Of a stretch of DNA of 64,000 nucleotides, positions 38,045 to 48,814 are shown piece by piece. The notes under the pieces were generated by a model. That model saw only the letters and a program-made list of their open reading frames with translations. It was not told where the DNA came from and searched no databases. This DNA is from Acidobacteria bacterium SCN 69-37 (GTDB lineage: Bacteria; Acidobacteriota; Vicinamibacteria; Vicinamibacterales; SCN-69-37), in assembly GCA_001724025.1 (NCBI GenBank), contig MEDJ01000020.1, positions 1 through 64,000 on the forward strand, written 5' to 3'. The position numbers and the translations under genes were made by a program. Every line of letters starts with the position of its first letter. Position 1 is the stretch's first letter.

Positions 38045-41000
38045 GGGTGCATCCCCGCGAGCGCGGAGGAATCTGCGACGACGTGAAGTCCACCGACGTA
38101 TTCGAGGGTGCATCCCCGCGAGCGCGGGGGAATCGATCCGAATGAGTTGGGCGCGCTCTGGCTGAAGGGTGCATCCCCGCGAGCGCGGGGGAATCCTCGA
38201 CGCCGGTCTCGTCGGTGAGAAAGCCGAAGGTGCATCCCCGCGAGCGCGGGGGAATCCACAGACCGGCGTGAATAGGGATGGCAAGCGGAGGTGCATCCCC
38301 GCGAGCGCGGGGGAATCGCTGGCGCGAAGTGTGGAGTGTCGTCTAGACCGGGTGCATCCCCGCGAGCGCGGGGGAATCCGCGCGGTCCTGTCCGCGCTCG
38401 CGGAGGGCCGGGGTGCATCCCCGCGAGCGCGGGGGAATCCGCGTTGTCGAGCCGGACTCGCCGAGAGAGCAGGGTGCATCCCCGCGAGCGCGGGGGAATC
38501 GATGCCACGACAGAGGATGCCAACCTTCGGTAGGGTGCATCCCCGCGAGCGCGGGGGAATCTCGTCCTCGACGTGGATCGCGGTGCTCGACGCGGGTGCA
38601 TCCCCGCGAGCGCGGGGGAATCGACTCGATGTGCTCGCGTGTGTAGCGATGCCCGGGTGCATCCCCGCGAGCGCGGGGGAATCCGGAGCAGTTGACGTCG
38701 AGAGGAGGCGGGCATGGGTGCATCCCCGCGAGCGCGGGGGAATCGCGGACGCGGATGGTGCCCGTCTGGTCGGGGTAGGGTGCATCCCCGCGAGCGCGGG
38801 GGAATCGCGTTCGGGCTGACGCCGCTGGACCGGAGCCGGGGTGCATCCCCGCGAGCGCGGGGGAATCAGCCTCGACGCTGAACAACTTCAGGTCGTGGAG
38901 GGTGCATCCCCGCGAGCGCGGGGGAATCTCGCGCCGATGCTCGGGAACGCGGCGCCGCCGGGGTGCATCCCCGCGAGCGCGGGGGAATCTGACGCGCCCT
39001 TCGATATCACCGAGTCCACGAGGGTGCATCCCCGCGAGCGCGGGGGAATCGCGTGCGTGTCGGAGCGGGACGACGATGCCGTGGGTGCATCCCCGCGAGC
39101 GCGGGGGAATCGTCATCCGGCAGGCGCGGAAGGATGGCCGGCAGGGTGCATCCCCGCGAGCGCGGGGGAATCGATCCGCGGTTCCCGCGTGCGCTGCCGG
39201 ATCGGGGTGCATCCCCGCGAGCGCGGGGGAATCGTCCAGCTGCTCGTACCGCATGACGGCCTGGAGGGTGCATCCCCGCGAGCGCGGGGGAATCGTCGAA
39301 GAGACGCTGAAGGGCGTAGACGCCACGGGTGCATCCCCGCGAGCGCGGGGGAATCCCGGATCGCGCGAATGTCCGACGCTTTGCGCAGGGTGCATCCCCG
39401 CGAGCGCGGGGGAATCCGAGCCGCCGAACGATCCTGAAATTCCGGATGGGGTGCATCCCCGCGAGCGCGGGGGAATCTCCGCGATGGTGTCTACGATCGG
39501 CTGTGCGAGGGGTGCATCCCCGCGAGCGCGGGGGAATCTCGTAGCCGCGGAAGTAGGCGCGATCCTCCTCGGGTGCATCCCCGCGAGCGCGGGGGAATCC
39601 CGGTCGTCGAACCTGTAAGCCCGCCTTACACGGGTGCATCCCCGCGAGCGCGGGGGAATCTGTGGCAGCGTGTAGGCGAGGCTGGTGCGGCGGGGTGCAT
39701 CCCCGCGAGCGCGGGGGAATCGCCTCCCGCTGGTTCCCTGAGGACATCCACGCGGGTGCATCCCCGCGAGCGCGGGGGAATCTCTACGCCGTCGCCGCGG
39801 AATCCCGCACCTTTGGGTGCATCCCCGCGAGCGCGGGGGAATCAGCGAAAGACCAGCCCGGAGTCAGCAGCGTGACGGTGCATCCCCGCGAGCGCGGGGG
39901 AATCGCCGCCTATCGCAAGGTGGTCCACGCCGGGCAGGGTGCATCCCCGCGAGCGCGGGGGAATCGATGACTTGCTTGCGAACGACATCCGTCACAGGGG
40001 TGCATCCCCGCGAGCGCGGGGGAATCCGCCGATGCCAGCCTCGCCGCCCTCACGGGCAGGGTGCATCCCCGCGAGCGCGGGGGAATCTTCCTCAGCCTGG
40101 CTCATAACGGCCGTTGTCAGGGTGCATCCCCGCGAGCGCGGGGGAATCCCGAACACCTCTCCCTTGCGCGACTTCAGCGGCGGTGCATCCCCGCGAGCGC
40201 GGGGGAATCTCTGGCAAGAGGCGGCCGATGCCATCGCCAAACGGTGCATCCCCGCGAGCGCGGGGGAATCGACCGTCGCCGGCATGGACGACGCGACATG
40301 CAGGGTGCATCCCCGCGAGCGCGGGGGAATCGAGGCGCGCCTGCAGACGGCGATCTACGCACAGGGTGCATCCCCGCGAGCGCGGGGGAATCCTGTTTCC
40401 GACGTTCTGCGTCCTTTGCCAACTGGGTGCATCCCCGCGAGCGCGGGGGAATCGATCGGCTGCGCTCGATGCGGCCTGACGAAGCGGGTGCATCCCCGCG
40501 AGCGCGGGGGAATCGCGGTGTCGCTGGTGGAGCCGTTCCTCGTGTCGGGTGCATCCCCGCGAGCGCGGGGGAATCTCGAGCGTCGCCTTCTTCCCGTCGG
40601 CCAGCGCGGGTGCATCCCCGCGAGCGCGGGGGAATCTGCCGCCAGCTCAGCCGCCAGCCGCCGATATTGGGTGCATCCCCGCGAGCGCGGGGGAATCATG
40701 GCTGCACGAGGCCAAAACGCTCAGTGCACGGGTGCATCCCCGCGAGCGCGGGGGAATCCCTGATCCCGAGAACACGAGGATGCCCTCGACGGGTGCATCC
40801 CCGCGAGCGCGGGGGAATCTTGTACGCCTCAGCCAGCGCATCGGTATCGCGCGGTGCATCCCCGCGAGCGCGGGGGAATCGAGACAACGACGCGGACGCG
40901 TCAACACACACCGGGTGCATCCCCGCGAGCGCGGGGGAATCGGTCCGTCGATCCGCTTCATCGCCGGCAGCGGGGGTGCATCCCCGCGAGCGCGGGGGAA

Positions 41001-44000
41001 TCGTCGCGACGCGTCAGCACGGCGATGGCATTTAGGGTGCATCCCCGCGAGCGCGGGGGAATCTAACTCGCCCCCTCGGCGCGTCCGCCCCGCGAGGGTG
41101 CATCCCCGCGAGCGCGGGGGAATCTGGTCGAGCATCGGATGGGTGAGCACGTCGCCGGGTGCATCCCCGCGAGCGCGGGGGAATCAGGCGCATTCTGGCG
41201 CATGTCCGATAACGTAGGGGTGCATCCCCGCGAGCGCGGGGGAATCCGGTTTCGCGGCACCGGCGATCGAACGGCGGCGGGTGCATCCCCGCGAGCGCGG
41301 GGGAATCGGAGGGCAAGGATGACGCACCCTGTGCGATTCGGGTGCATCCCCGCGAGCGCGGGGGAATCGCAAACTGAATGTATAGGCGCCAGTCCCGAAC
41401 GGGTGCATCCCCGCGAGCGCGGGGGAATCACCGCAGCAGCGGGGGGCACTCGCGCCGGGGAGGGTGCATCCCCGCGAGCGCGGGGGAATCGTCCATGCCT
41501 TGCCGACGTGCATCAGGCAGAAGGGTGCATCCCCGCGAGCGCGGGGGAATCAGCCCCGCCGAATCTCCTCCGTGTGGCTTGTGGGGTGCATCCCCGCGAG
41601 CGCGGGGGAATCGGCGCGAACTTCCGGACGGTCGGCGACGAATGGGGTGCATCCCCGCGAGCGCGGGGGAATCGCCGGAGTCGCGAAGGTCTGACATCGT
41701 CGGCCGGGTGCATCCCCGCGAGCGCGGGGGAATCCGGAGAGCGAAGCCGCTGTCGCCATCCCGGCGCGGTGCATCCCCGCGAGCGCGGGGGAATCGCCCG
41801 CAACCAGTTCGTCGATCTCGGATTGGAGGGTGCATCCCCGCGAGCGCGGGGGAATCTACAGGAACCTCCGGCGGCGCGACACGCTACGGGGTGCATCCCC
41901 GCGAGCGCGGGGGAATCAAGACACCGACGTATCGGCTGAAGGCGAAATGGGGTGCATCCCCGCGAGCGCGGGGGAATCGAATCGCGCCAAATGGCAGACG
42001 ACTTTGACCCGGGTGCATCCCCGCGAGCGCGGGGGAATCGTGGACGGGCGGTTTCGGTGCCACCGATGCCCGGGTGCATCCCCGCGAGCGCGGGGGAATC
42101 CACGGATGCGATCCGTGACGTGCGAGTGGCCCGGGTGCATCCCCGCGAGCGCGGGGGAATCGTGAGCGTCGTGCCCACACGCAAGACCTCCGTGGGTGCA
42201 TCCCCGCGAGCGCGGGGGAATCCGACCACGACTCTTTTTTTTGATGGGCTGAATGGGTGCATCCCCGCGAGCGCGGGGGAATCGCGAGGACCATGTACGT
42301 GCCGCGGCCGGCGAAGGGTGCATCCCCGCGAGCGCGGGGGAATCTACGCGCGATCTGGCCTTCGCCTGCGCGAAGGAGGTGCATCCCCGCGAGCGCGGGG
42401 GAATCTGAACGTCGCGGTTGCCTGGGTGCGCCGGACGGGGTGCATCCCCGCGAGCGCGGGGGAATCAGCGCCTCGGCGAGCGCGTAGACCCGATCCGTGG
42501 GTGCATCCCCGCGAGCGCGGGGGAATCACGCTGGGGGGACTGGCAGCCGCGCAGCGGACGGGTGCATCCCCGCGAGCGCGGGGGAATCGACGCGCTCCTC
42601 AGTAGCGACGCCACCTTCGAGGGTGCATCCCCGCGAGCGCGGGGGAATCTGGACGGCGCGCGCGCGGGGCGAGGATGCCCGGGGTGCATCCCCGCGAGCG
42701 CGGGGGAATCATCGCGGTCGACCGAATCCGCTCCATCTGCTCGGGTGCATCCCCGCGAGCGCGGGGGAATCGCGGCCCGGCACCGGCTGCGGCGCCAGAT
42801 CGAGGGTGCATCCCCGCGAGCGCGGGGGAATCTTTCGCAGGCGCGGGCGCATCCTAGCGATCCCGGGTGCATCCCCGCGAGCGCGGGGGAATCCGTCAGA
42901 TCGATCGGGCGTGGTGTCGTCGATGGGGTGCATCCCCGCGAGCGCGGGGGAATCTCATTACTTCAGTCGGCACGGAATCCCCATAGGGGTGCATCCCCGC
43001 GAGCGCGGGGGAATCTCGTCGGGCTTCACCGAGATCCCGTAGTGCGGGGGTGCATCCCCGCGAGCGCGGGGGAATCTGTTTGTGCTCTTCATGCGCGCGG
43101 TCGTGCGAGGGTGCATCCCCGCGAGCGCGGGGGAATCTCTGTCGCTGAGGAGGCGGCGTTCGATACATGGGGTGCATCCCCGCGAGCGCGGGGGAATCGC
43201 CGTCGATGGTGGCCTCGATTGAAGCCATGCGGGTGCATCCCCGCGAGCGCGGGGGAATCAGTATCTGCCCGTCGCCGATGGCGCGCGCCTTGGGTGCATC
43301 CCCGCGAGCGCGGGGGAATCGGCACGCGGCGCAGGTCGATCGACGCGTCGCCGGGTGCATCCCCGCGAGCGCGGGGGAATCTACTCCCAGGTGCCGGCGC
43401 TGTAGCCAGCTGGGGGTGCATCCCCGCGAGCGCGGGGGAATCTCCCACACGAGGTCCGCCTTGCGCACTTCGGCGGGTGCATCCCCGCGAGCGCGGGGGA
43501 ATCGCGAAGCCAGGCGCGCCGTTCTGCTCTCGCTGGGGTGCATCCCCGCGAGCGCGGGGGAATCCGGTCATCGGGAGTCATGCGTTCTTCGCGGGGGGGT
43601 GCATCCCCGCGAGCGCGGGGGAATCACGAGCGCGCCGATTGCGGTGGGCACTTGGCAGGGTGCATCCCCGCGAGCGCGGGGGAATCCGGACACGCGCGAC
43701 GATCTTCGTCTTCACTGCGGGTGCATCCCCGCGAGCGCGGGGGAATCGCGCTGATGCTGCCGAGCGTGAGACCGGGCCGGGGTGCATCCCCGCGAGCGCG
43801 GGGGAATCTCGTCGATCTCGAAGATGACCTCGTCTCCATCGGGTGCATCCCCGCGAGCGCGGGGGAATCCCAGACGCCGTCGCTCCGGCGGTATGGCCGA
43901 CGGGTGCATCCCCGCGAGCGCGGGGGAATCAACGACACCGGCACGTAGGTCAGGACGAACGAGGGTGCATCCCCGCGAGCGCGGGGGAATCGCGAGCAGA

Positions 44001-47000
44001 CGGCCATCAGACGGCGAGCCTCAGGGTGCATCCCCGCGAGCGCGGGGGAATCGGGCCGGGCACGTAGGCGAGCTGACTCGCGCAGGGTGCATCCCCGCGA
44101 GCGCGGGGGAATCGACGCCGGGCAGCAACTCGCGCGCAAGGTCGAGGGTGCATCCCCGCGAGCGCGGGGGAATCGCCATCTGCTCCCAGATCGGGGCCGT
44201 CGCCTTGGGTGCATCCCCGCGAGCGCGGGGGAATCTGGTCTTCATGGTCGTCATCACGAGATCCTCAAGGTGCATCCCCGCGAGCGCGGGGGAATCCATG
44301 TCGTGAAGTTCACGCCATCGACGAGCGTGGGTGCATCCCCGCGAGCGCGGGGGAATCGCGTTAGTCTCCAGGCGGGCGGCGATCATCGACGGTGCATCCC
44401 CGCGAGCGCGGGGGAATCTTCAACGCCGAAGTCGGCCTCTATATTCGGATGGGTGCATCCCCGCGAGCGCGGGGGAATCAACTACGGACGCGTGGCGGTG
44501 CTCGCCGGCGAGGGTGCATCCCCGCGAGCGCGGGGGAATCTTCCTCCGATGGCTGCTCGCGCACGGCGTCGAGGGTGCATCCCCGCGAGCGCGGGGGAAT
44601 CTTAGGATGAAGGCGGTGGAGGTGCGCGAGTCAGGGTGCATCCCCGCGAGCGCGGGGGAATCGGGAACGAGCTGCCGGAGGCCGCTCGCATTGTGGGTGC
44701 ATCCCCGCGAGCGCGGGGGAATCGCGATCGACTCGGCCGCTTGGTCAGCCGTGACGGGTGCATCCCCGCGAGCGCGGGGGAATCCGGACTAGGTCTGCCC
44801 GAGGCCCAAGGGACAAGGGTGCATCCCCGCGAGCGCGGGGGAATCACTGACGGCGGTGACATGGGAAAAGCCCCAGCGGGTGCATCCCCGCGAGCGCGGG
44901 GGAATCGACGTCGCGCGCACCCACACGCCATAGGTGTAGGGTGCATCCCCGCGAGCGCGGGGGAATCCCCAGCACTCGGCGCACTGAAGGCCGCGCCCAG
45001 GGTGCATCCCCGCGAGCGCGGGGGAATCTTGGCCGAGAAGGGCGGGGGGGGATATCAAAAGGGTGCATCCCCGCGAGCGCGGGGGAATCAGCGGGCGCGG
45101 GCCATCGAGCGGAGCGTAGGACGGTGCATCCCCGCGAGCGCGGGGGAATCTTCGACACGTTCCATGCCAGCACCGGATGGCCGGGTGCATCCCCGCGAGC
45201 GCGGGGGAATCGCATCCGCCCACGGCGCCCACTGATACGCATCGGGTGCATCCCCGCGAGCGCGGGGGAATCTCCATCGGCCGATCTGCCACCCAGCGAA
45301 CGCGGGGTGCATCCCCGCGAGCGCGGGGGAATCGATTGGCTCCTGCGTCGTGGCCTTCGTCGTCAGGGTGCATCCCCGCGAGCGCGGGGGAATCTACTGG
45401 GCACTGGGTGGCCGGTATGTTGGGTCGGGTGCATCCCCGCGAGCGCGGGGGAATCGCATCACGCTTCGCCAGCGCCGCCAGCGAGTAGGGTGCATCCCCG
45501 CGAGCGCGGGGGAATCGGGCACAGCGGCGTCAGCCCCTCCCACGCCCAGGGTGCATCCCCGCGAGCGCGGGGGAATCGAGTGAACACGCGGCTAGCACCA
45601 TCAACAGCGGGGTGCATCCCCGCGAGCGCGGGGGAATCGCCCGCGAACGACGACTCGAAGTCCATCGACAGGGTGCATCCCCGCGAGCGCGGGGGAATCT
45701 CGGCTGGCGTGTACCACTCGTTGTTTCCGCTGGGTGCATCCCCGCGAGCGCGGGGGAATCGTCCGCATCGGCCGGCCGCTGTGGTTTGGCTGGGGTGCAT
45801 CCCCGCGAGCGCGGGGGAATCGTGCCGAGGCACGGGCCGAGATGCCCGACGCCGGGTGCATCCCCGCGAGCGCGGGGGAATCCGAACCAACACGACGACA
45901 ATGGCACCGCGTCGAGGTGCATCCCCGCGAGCGCGGGGGAATCCCGCGTGCGGCGCGCACGTGGGCGGGCATCGAGGGTGCATCCCCGCGAGCGCGGGGG
46001 AATCTTCGCCCCGCGTCGCGATGCCGACAGCCCGCCGGGTGCATCCCCGCGAGCGCGGGGGAATCGTGCCCGGAATGGCACGCTGACGGTTTCAACAGGG
46101 TGCATCCCCGCGAGCGCGGGGGAATCGGACCGCCCTGCGCCATACGCAAGATCTGCGTGGGTGCATCCCCGCGAGCGCGGGGGAATCGCGACTTCATCCG
46201 ATCAGCCGCGCTGCTCGCCGGGTGCATCCCCGCGAGCGCGGGGGAATCCACGCCACCATGACGTGGAGAGCGTGGGGATCGGGTGCATCCCCGCGAGCGC
46301 GGGGGAATCCGAGCCCGCCAAACTCACCGCAGTCGTGCGTCGGGTGCATCCCCGCGAGCGCGGGGGAATCGACGGAGGGAGAGAGCGATGCGAGTGAATA
46401 GAGGGTGCATCCCCGCGAGCGCGGGGGAATCAAGTGCGGCCGCTCGATTTCGAGCGTGATGAAGGGTGCATCCCCGCGAGCGCGGGGGAATCCGTTGAAC
46501 GCCGCCCCCGGCTGAATGGCGCCGGGGTGCATCCCCGCGAGCGCGGGGGAATCTCGTCGATGCGGTCCACGAGCCGAATCGACGACGGTGCATCCCCGCG
46601 AGCGCGGGGGAATCGGCTGGATGAGCATGTCCTGCCCCCATAACACGGGTGCATCCCCGCGAGCGCGGGGGAATCGACCGTCGCCGGCATGGACGACGCG
46701 ACATACAGGGTGCATCCCCGCGAGCGCGGGGGAATCGTCCTCACCTCGACGAAGGCCCTCCAGGCGCAGGGTGCATCCCCGCGAGCGCGGGGGAATCGGC
46801 ATCGGTCCCGCGGGCGCGCGCCGTCCACCGGGTGCATCCCCGCGAGCGCGGGGGAATCGCCCAGCTGCTGCAGATCGACGAGCAGGTGTAGGGTGCATCC
46901 CCGCGAGCGCGGGGGAATCTGGGCGGATCTGAGTCTGTCGTCTCATAGCTAGGGTGCATCCCCGCGAGCGCGGGGGAATCGTGCCGGCGATCACGCGCAC

Positions 47001-47041
47001 GCCGCGCGAGCAGGGTGCATCCCCGCGAGCGCGGGGGAATC
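38045..47041 (-). CRISPR. Type I-E CRISPR array, 148 repeats and 147 spacers
   Basis: The 29-bp repeat is, in crRNA sense (minus strand), GATTCCCCCGCG, then CTCGCGGGG, then ATGCACC plus one variable base. It has a CCCCGC/GCGGGG stem and an 8-nt handle ATGCACCC, matching E. coli-type I-E repeats. The period is 61 bp throughout (32-bp spacers), except for one 33-bp spacer between repeats at 38717 and 38779. Repeats are identical apart from the leftmost, which has one change (GCGGAGG, 38063-38071), marking it as the old end. The leader and cas genes are on the right. Long open frames through the array are artefacts of the repeat. Confidence 0.98.
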
Positions 47042-47119
47042 TCTAGAATCACGCCTGATTCTTGAGAGTCGTGCGAGCGCAGCCCGCACGAACGAATTGT
47101 AGACTGCCTGGGGCGACTC
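47042..47119 (-). promoter_or_regulatory. CRISPR leader with two inverted repeats and array promoter candidate
   Basis: Only 78 nt separate the newest repeat from the exonuclease start codon. They contain GAATCA-CGCC-TGATTC (47046-47061) next to the repeat, and TCGTGCG-N9-CGCACGA (47069-47091). On the minus strand a -10-like TACAAT lies at 47096-47101, with a weak -35 (TTCATG, 47119-47124) 17 nt away that overlaps the ATG of the divergent exonuclease. Transcription would start near 47089, so the 7-bp palindrome would form a 5' hairpin on pre-crRNA. Confidence 0.5.
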
Positions 47120-47614
47120 ATGAAACCGTTCGTTGCTCTCGACGTTGAGGTCGCGTCTCGCACTCCGATGCGCATCTGTGCCATCGGAGCCGTCCGTGTC
47201 GAGTCCGGGCGCGAGGTCGATTCGTACTACTCACTCGTTCGATCGGACGGCCGAGTGCGATTCACCCACATCCACGGCCTCACGGCTGCGGACCTGATGG
47301 ACGCTCCTCTCTGGCCAGTGGCCTGGCAAGGTGTACGAGCGCTGCTCGGCGATATTCAGACAGTCGTCGCGTTTCGAGCAAGCTTCGATCGCGGGGCTAT
47401 CCTGTCCGTCTGCGGCCGTCACGGCATACGACTTCCACGGTTGCGGTTCGTGTGTGCAGCCCAGATGTTCAAGCGGCAATACGGCCGCGACATGACGCTC
47501 CGCGCCTCGCTCGACCACTTGGGGCTCACGTTTCCCGGGCAGCCGCACCATGCGCTTGCGGACGCAAGAGCCGCGGCCACTATCGCGCTGGCCTGCTCGC
47601 CCGGCGAGGAATGA
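47120..47614 (+). CDS. Stand-alone DnaQ-like DEDDh 3'-5' exonuclease in the cas locus
   Basis: This 164-residue single-domain exonuclease has motif I ALDVEVAS (D8, E10), motif II VAFRASFDRGA (D90) and motif III HHALADARAA (H143, D148), a complete DEDDh set. It lies between the leader and cas2 on the strand opposite to the cas operon. Its stop is 6 nt from the cas2 stop, and its start codon overlaps the probable array promoter. In several type I-E systems a DnaQ domain is fused to Cas2 and trims prespacer 3' ends before integration. Here Cas2 is short and the exonuclease separate, so a role in spacer acquisition is inferred from position. Confidence 0.85.
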   Translation: MKPFVALDVEVASRTPMRICAIGAVRVESGREVDSYYSLVRSDGRVRFTHIHGLTAADLMDAPLWPVAWQGVRALLGDIQTVVAFRASFDRGAILSVCGRHGIRLPRLRFVCAAQMFKRQYGRDMTLRASLDHLGLTFPGQPHHALADARAAATIALACSPGEE

Positions 47615-47620
47615 AGGTGG

Positions 47621-47941
47621 CTATTCAGTTGTCACAGAGCTGTCGGAGACGCCACGATCAAGCCACATGCCAGCGGCCTCGACGAACTCCTTCTTCGGCC
47701 AGCCGAGTAGGCGGACCGCCTGACCGCTCGGCGACTCTTTGTCCCGCCAGGTCATCAACACGCCGCCGTCGTCCGGCAGCGCACCGGCCCATTCGCAACA
47801 CACGTCCCAGACGCGTTCCCTCACGCCCGCACTCATCTTCGGACTGGCATAGACACCGGGCGCCAGTTCCAGCATGCAACTCGCCAGAAATCCCCGATAC
47901 CGTTCCGGCACGTTGCGCGTCACGACGACGGTCATGCTCAT
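47621..47941 (-). CDS. cas2: CRISPR-associated Cas2e
   Basis: This 106-residue type I-E Cas2 (CasI-E/ygbF family) begins MSMTVVVTRNVPERYRGFLA and contains LELAPGVYASPKMSAGVRER. These are hallmarks of Cas2e, the dimeric scaffold of the Cas1-Cas2 integrase. It lacks the C-terminal DnaQ extension found in fused forms and ends SDSSVTTE. Last gene of the operon; its ATG overlaps the cas1 stop (ATGA). Confidence 0.95.
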   Translation of the reverse strand: MSMTVVVTRNVPERYRGFLASCMLELAPGVYASPKMSAGVRERVWDVCCEWAGALPDDGGVLMTWRDKESPSGQAVRLLGWPKKEFVEAAGMWLDRGVSDSSVTTE

Positions 47942-48813
47942 GGAGACGTCCCGGCCTGGTTGAACAGGGATTTGATGCGGTCGATCATGGAGGGGATGAC
48001 CTGCTGGTCGGTCAGGGCGCGTGCCGAGGCCCGTCGTGCCAGGCGCTCGAGCGGCTCACCGGGAGACCGTTCGGACTCCCGCACCGCACGAAACGCGGCT
48101 GGCAGGCACACGCTCTCGCGATACAAGTCGGCGATATCGAGGCAGAACGCGTAGCTCGAATCCTCGTGAATGAACCCCAGTTGCGGAATCGTTGACGTGG
48201 CCGCGACAGCAACCATCGCGGCCGCACGGATGGCTGCCGATCCATGATTGACGGCCTGATTGACACGGTCAGTGGCTTCCGGGTCGTTTCGGTCGTATCG
48301 CCTTCCCGCCCAGTTCAAGCCAAACTGACGCGCGAGACTTCGGTACAGCGTCTTCACGCGCGCGCCTTCGATGCCGCGCAGCACGTTGAGGTCGTCGGAC
48401 GGCAGAACTTCGCCGAGCCGCCACGCGTACATGCGTCGCGCCACGTGCAGGCGCTTCTCGGCGTCGGACCACGTGCGAACCTGAGAGCGGGCCAGCGCGC
48501 TATCGTCCTGGCCGAACGGCATGGACGCGTAGAAGCGAACGCCTTCCTCGCCGGTCACGATGAGGCCGGTTCCGTGGCGCGCCAGGAGCCGAAGCGCATC
48601 ATGACTGATCGTCGAGCCAGGCTCCAGAACGATGACGCTGACCGTTTGAAACGGGATCCCGTAGTCGCCAGCGGCCAGTGCGTCGCTGCCGGCCGTTCTG
48701 AATCGGAGCGTGCCACCCTCGACGGTGAGGTTGCCTCGACGGAGCCAAAGACAGCCGTGTCGATCCGCGTGAGGCACGCGAGCCGTTTCAAGACCCAGGC
48801 GGCCTTTGAGCAT
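47938..48813 (-). CDS. cas1: CRISPR-associated Cas1e integrase
   Basis: This 291-residue spacer integrase has catalytic residues matching E. coli Cas1: E149 (LRGIEGARVK), H216 (GFIHEDSSYAF) and D226/D229 (LDIADLYRE). Start ATG 48813 (MLKGRLGLETARVPHADRHG) is one nt after the cas6e stop; the longer open frame to 48969 overlaps cas6e and is not conserved in character. A Pro/Arg-rich tail (SLFNQAGTSP) closes the protein. Works with Cas2 and probably the adjacent exonuclease. Confidence 0.96.
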   Translation of the reverse strand: MLKGRLGLETARVPHADRHGCLWLRRGNLTVEGGTLRFRTAGSDALAAGDYGIPFQTVSVIVLEPGSTISHDALRLLARHGTGLIVTGEEGVRFYASMPFGQDDSALARSQVRTWSDAEKRLHVARRMYAWRLGEVLPSDDLNVLRGIEGARVKTLYRSLARQFGLNWAGRRYDRNDPEATDRVNQAVNHGSAAIRAAAMVAVAATSTIPQLGFIHEDSSYAFCLDIADLYRESVCLPAAFRAVRESERSPGEPLERLARRASARALTDQQVIPSMIDRIKSLFNQAGTSP

Positions 48814-48814
48814 G

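Noticed and set aside
37214-38086. 290-residue plus-strand frame opposite istA
   Set aside because: It is the antisense shadow of an IS21 transposase with clear integrase motifs and runs into the CRISPR repeats.
42235-42245. T-run (eight T) inside a spacer as a terminator
   Set aside because: It is part of one spacer on the plus strand, without a specific upstream stem beyond the CRISPR repeat, and the array is read from the other strand.
38169-47000. Many long open frames on both strands through the array, with repeated HPRERGGI/PPRSRGCT-like segments
   Set aside because: They are produced by the 61-bp period and lack of stops in the GC-rich repeat; spacers change every unit and no ribosome-binding site or conserved product is present.
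38045-47041. Array assigned to the plus strand, with leader on the left
   Set aside because: The degenerate repeat is on the left, cas genes and leader-like sequence on the right, and the minus-strand repeat aligns with the E. coli I-E repeat and 5' handle.
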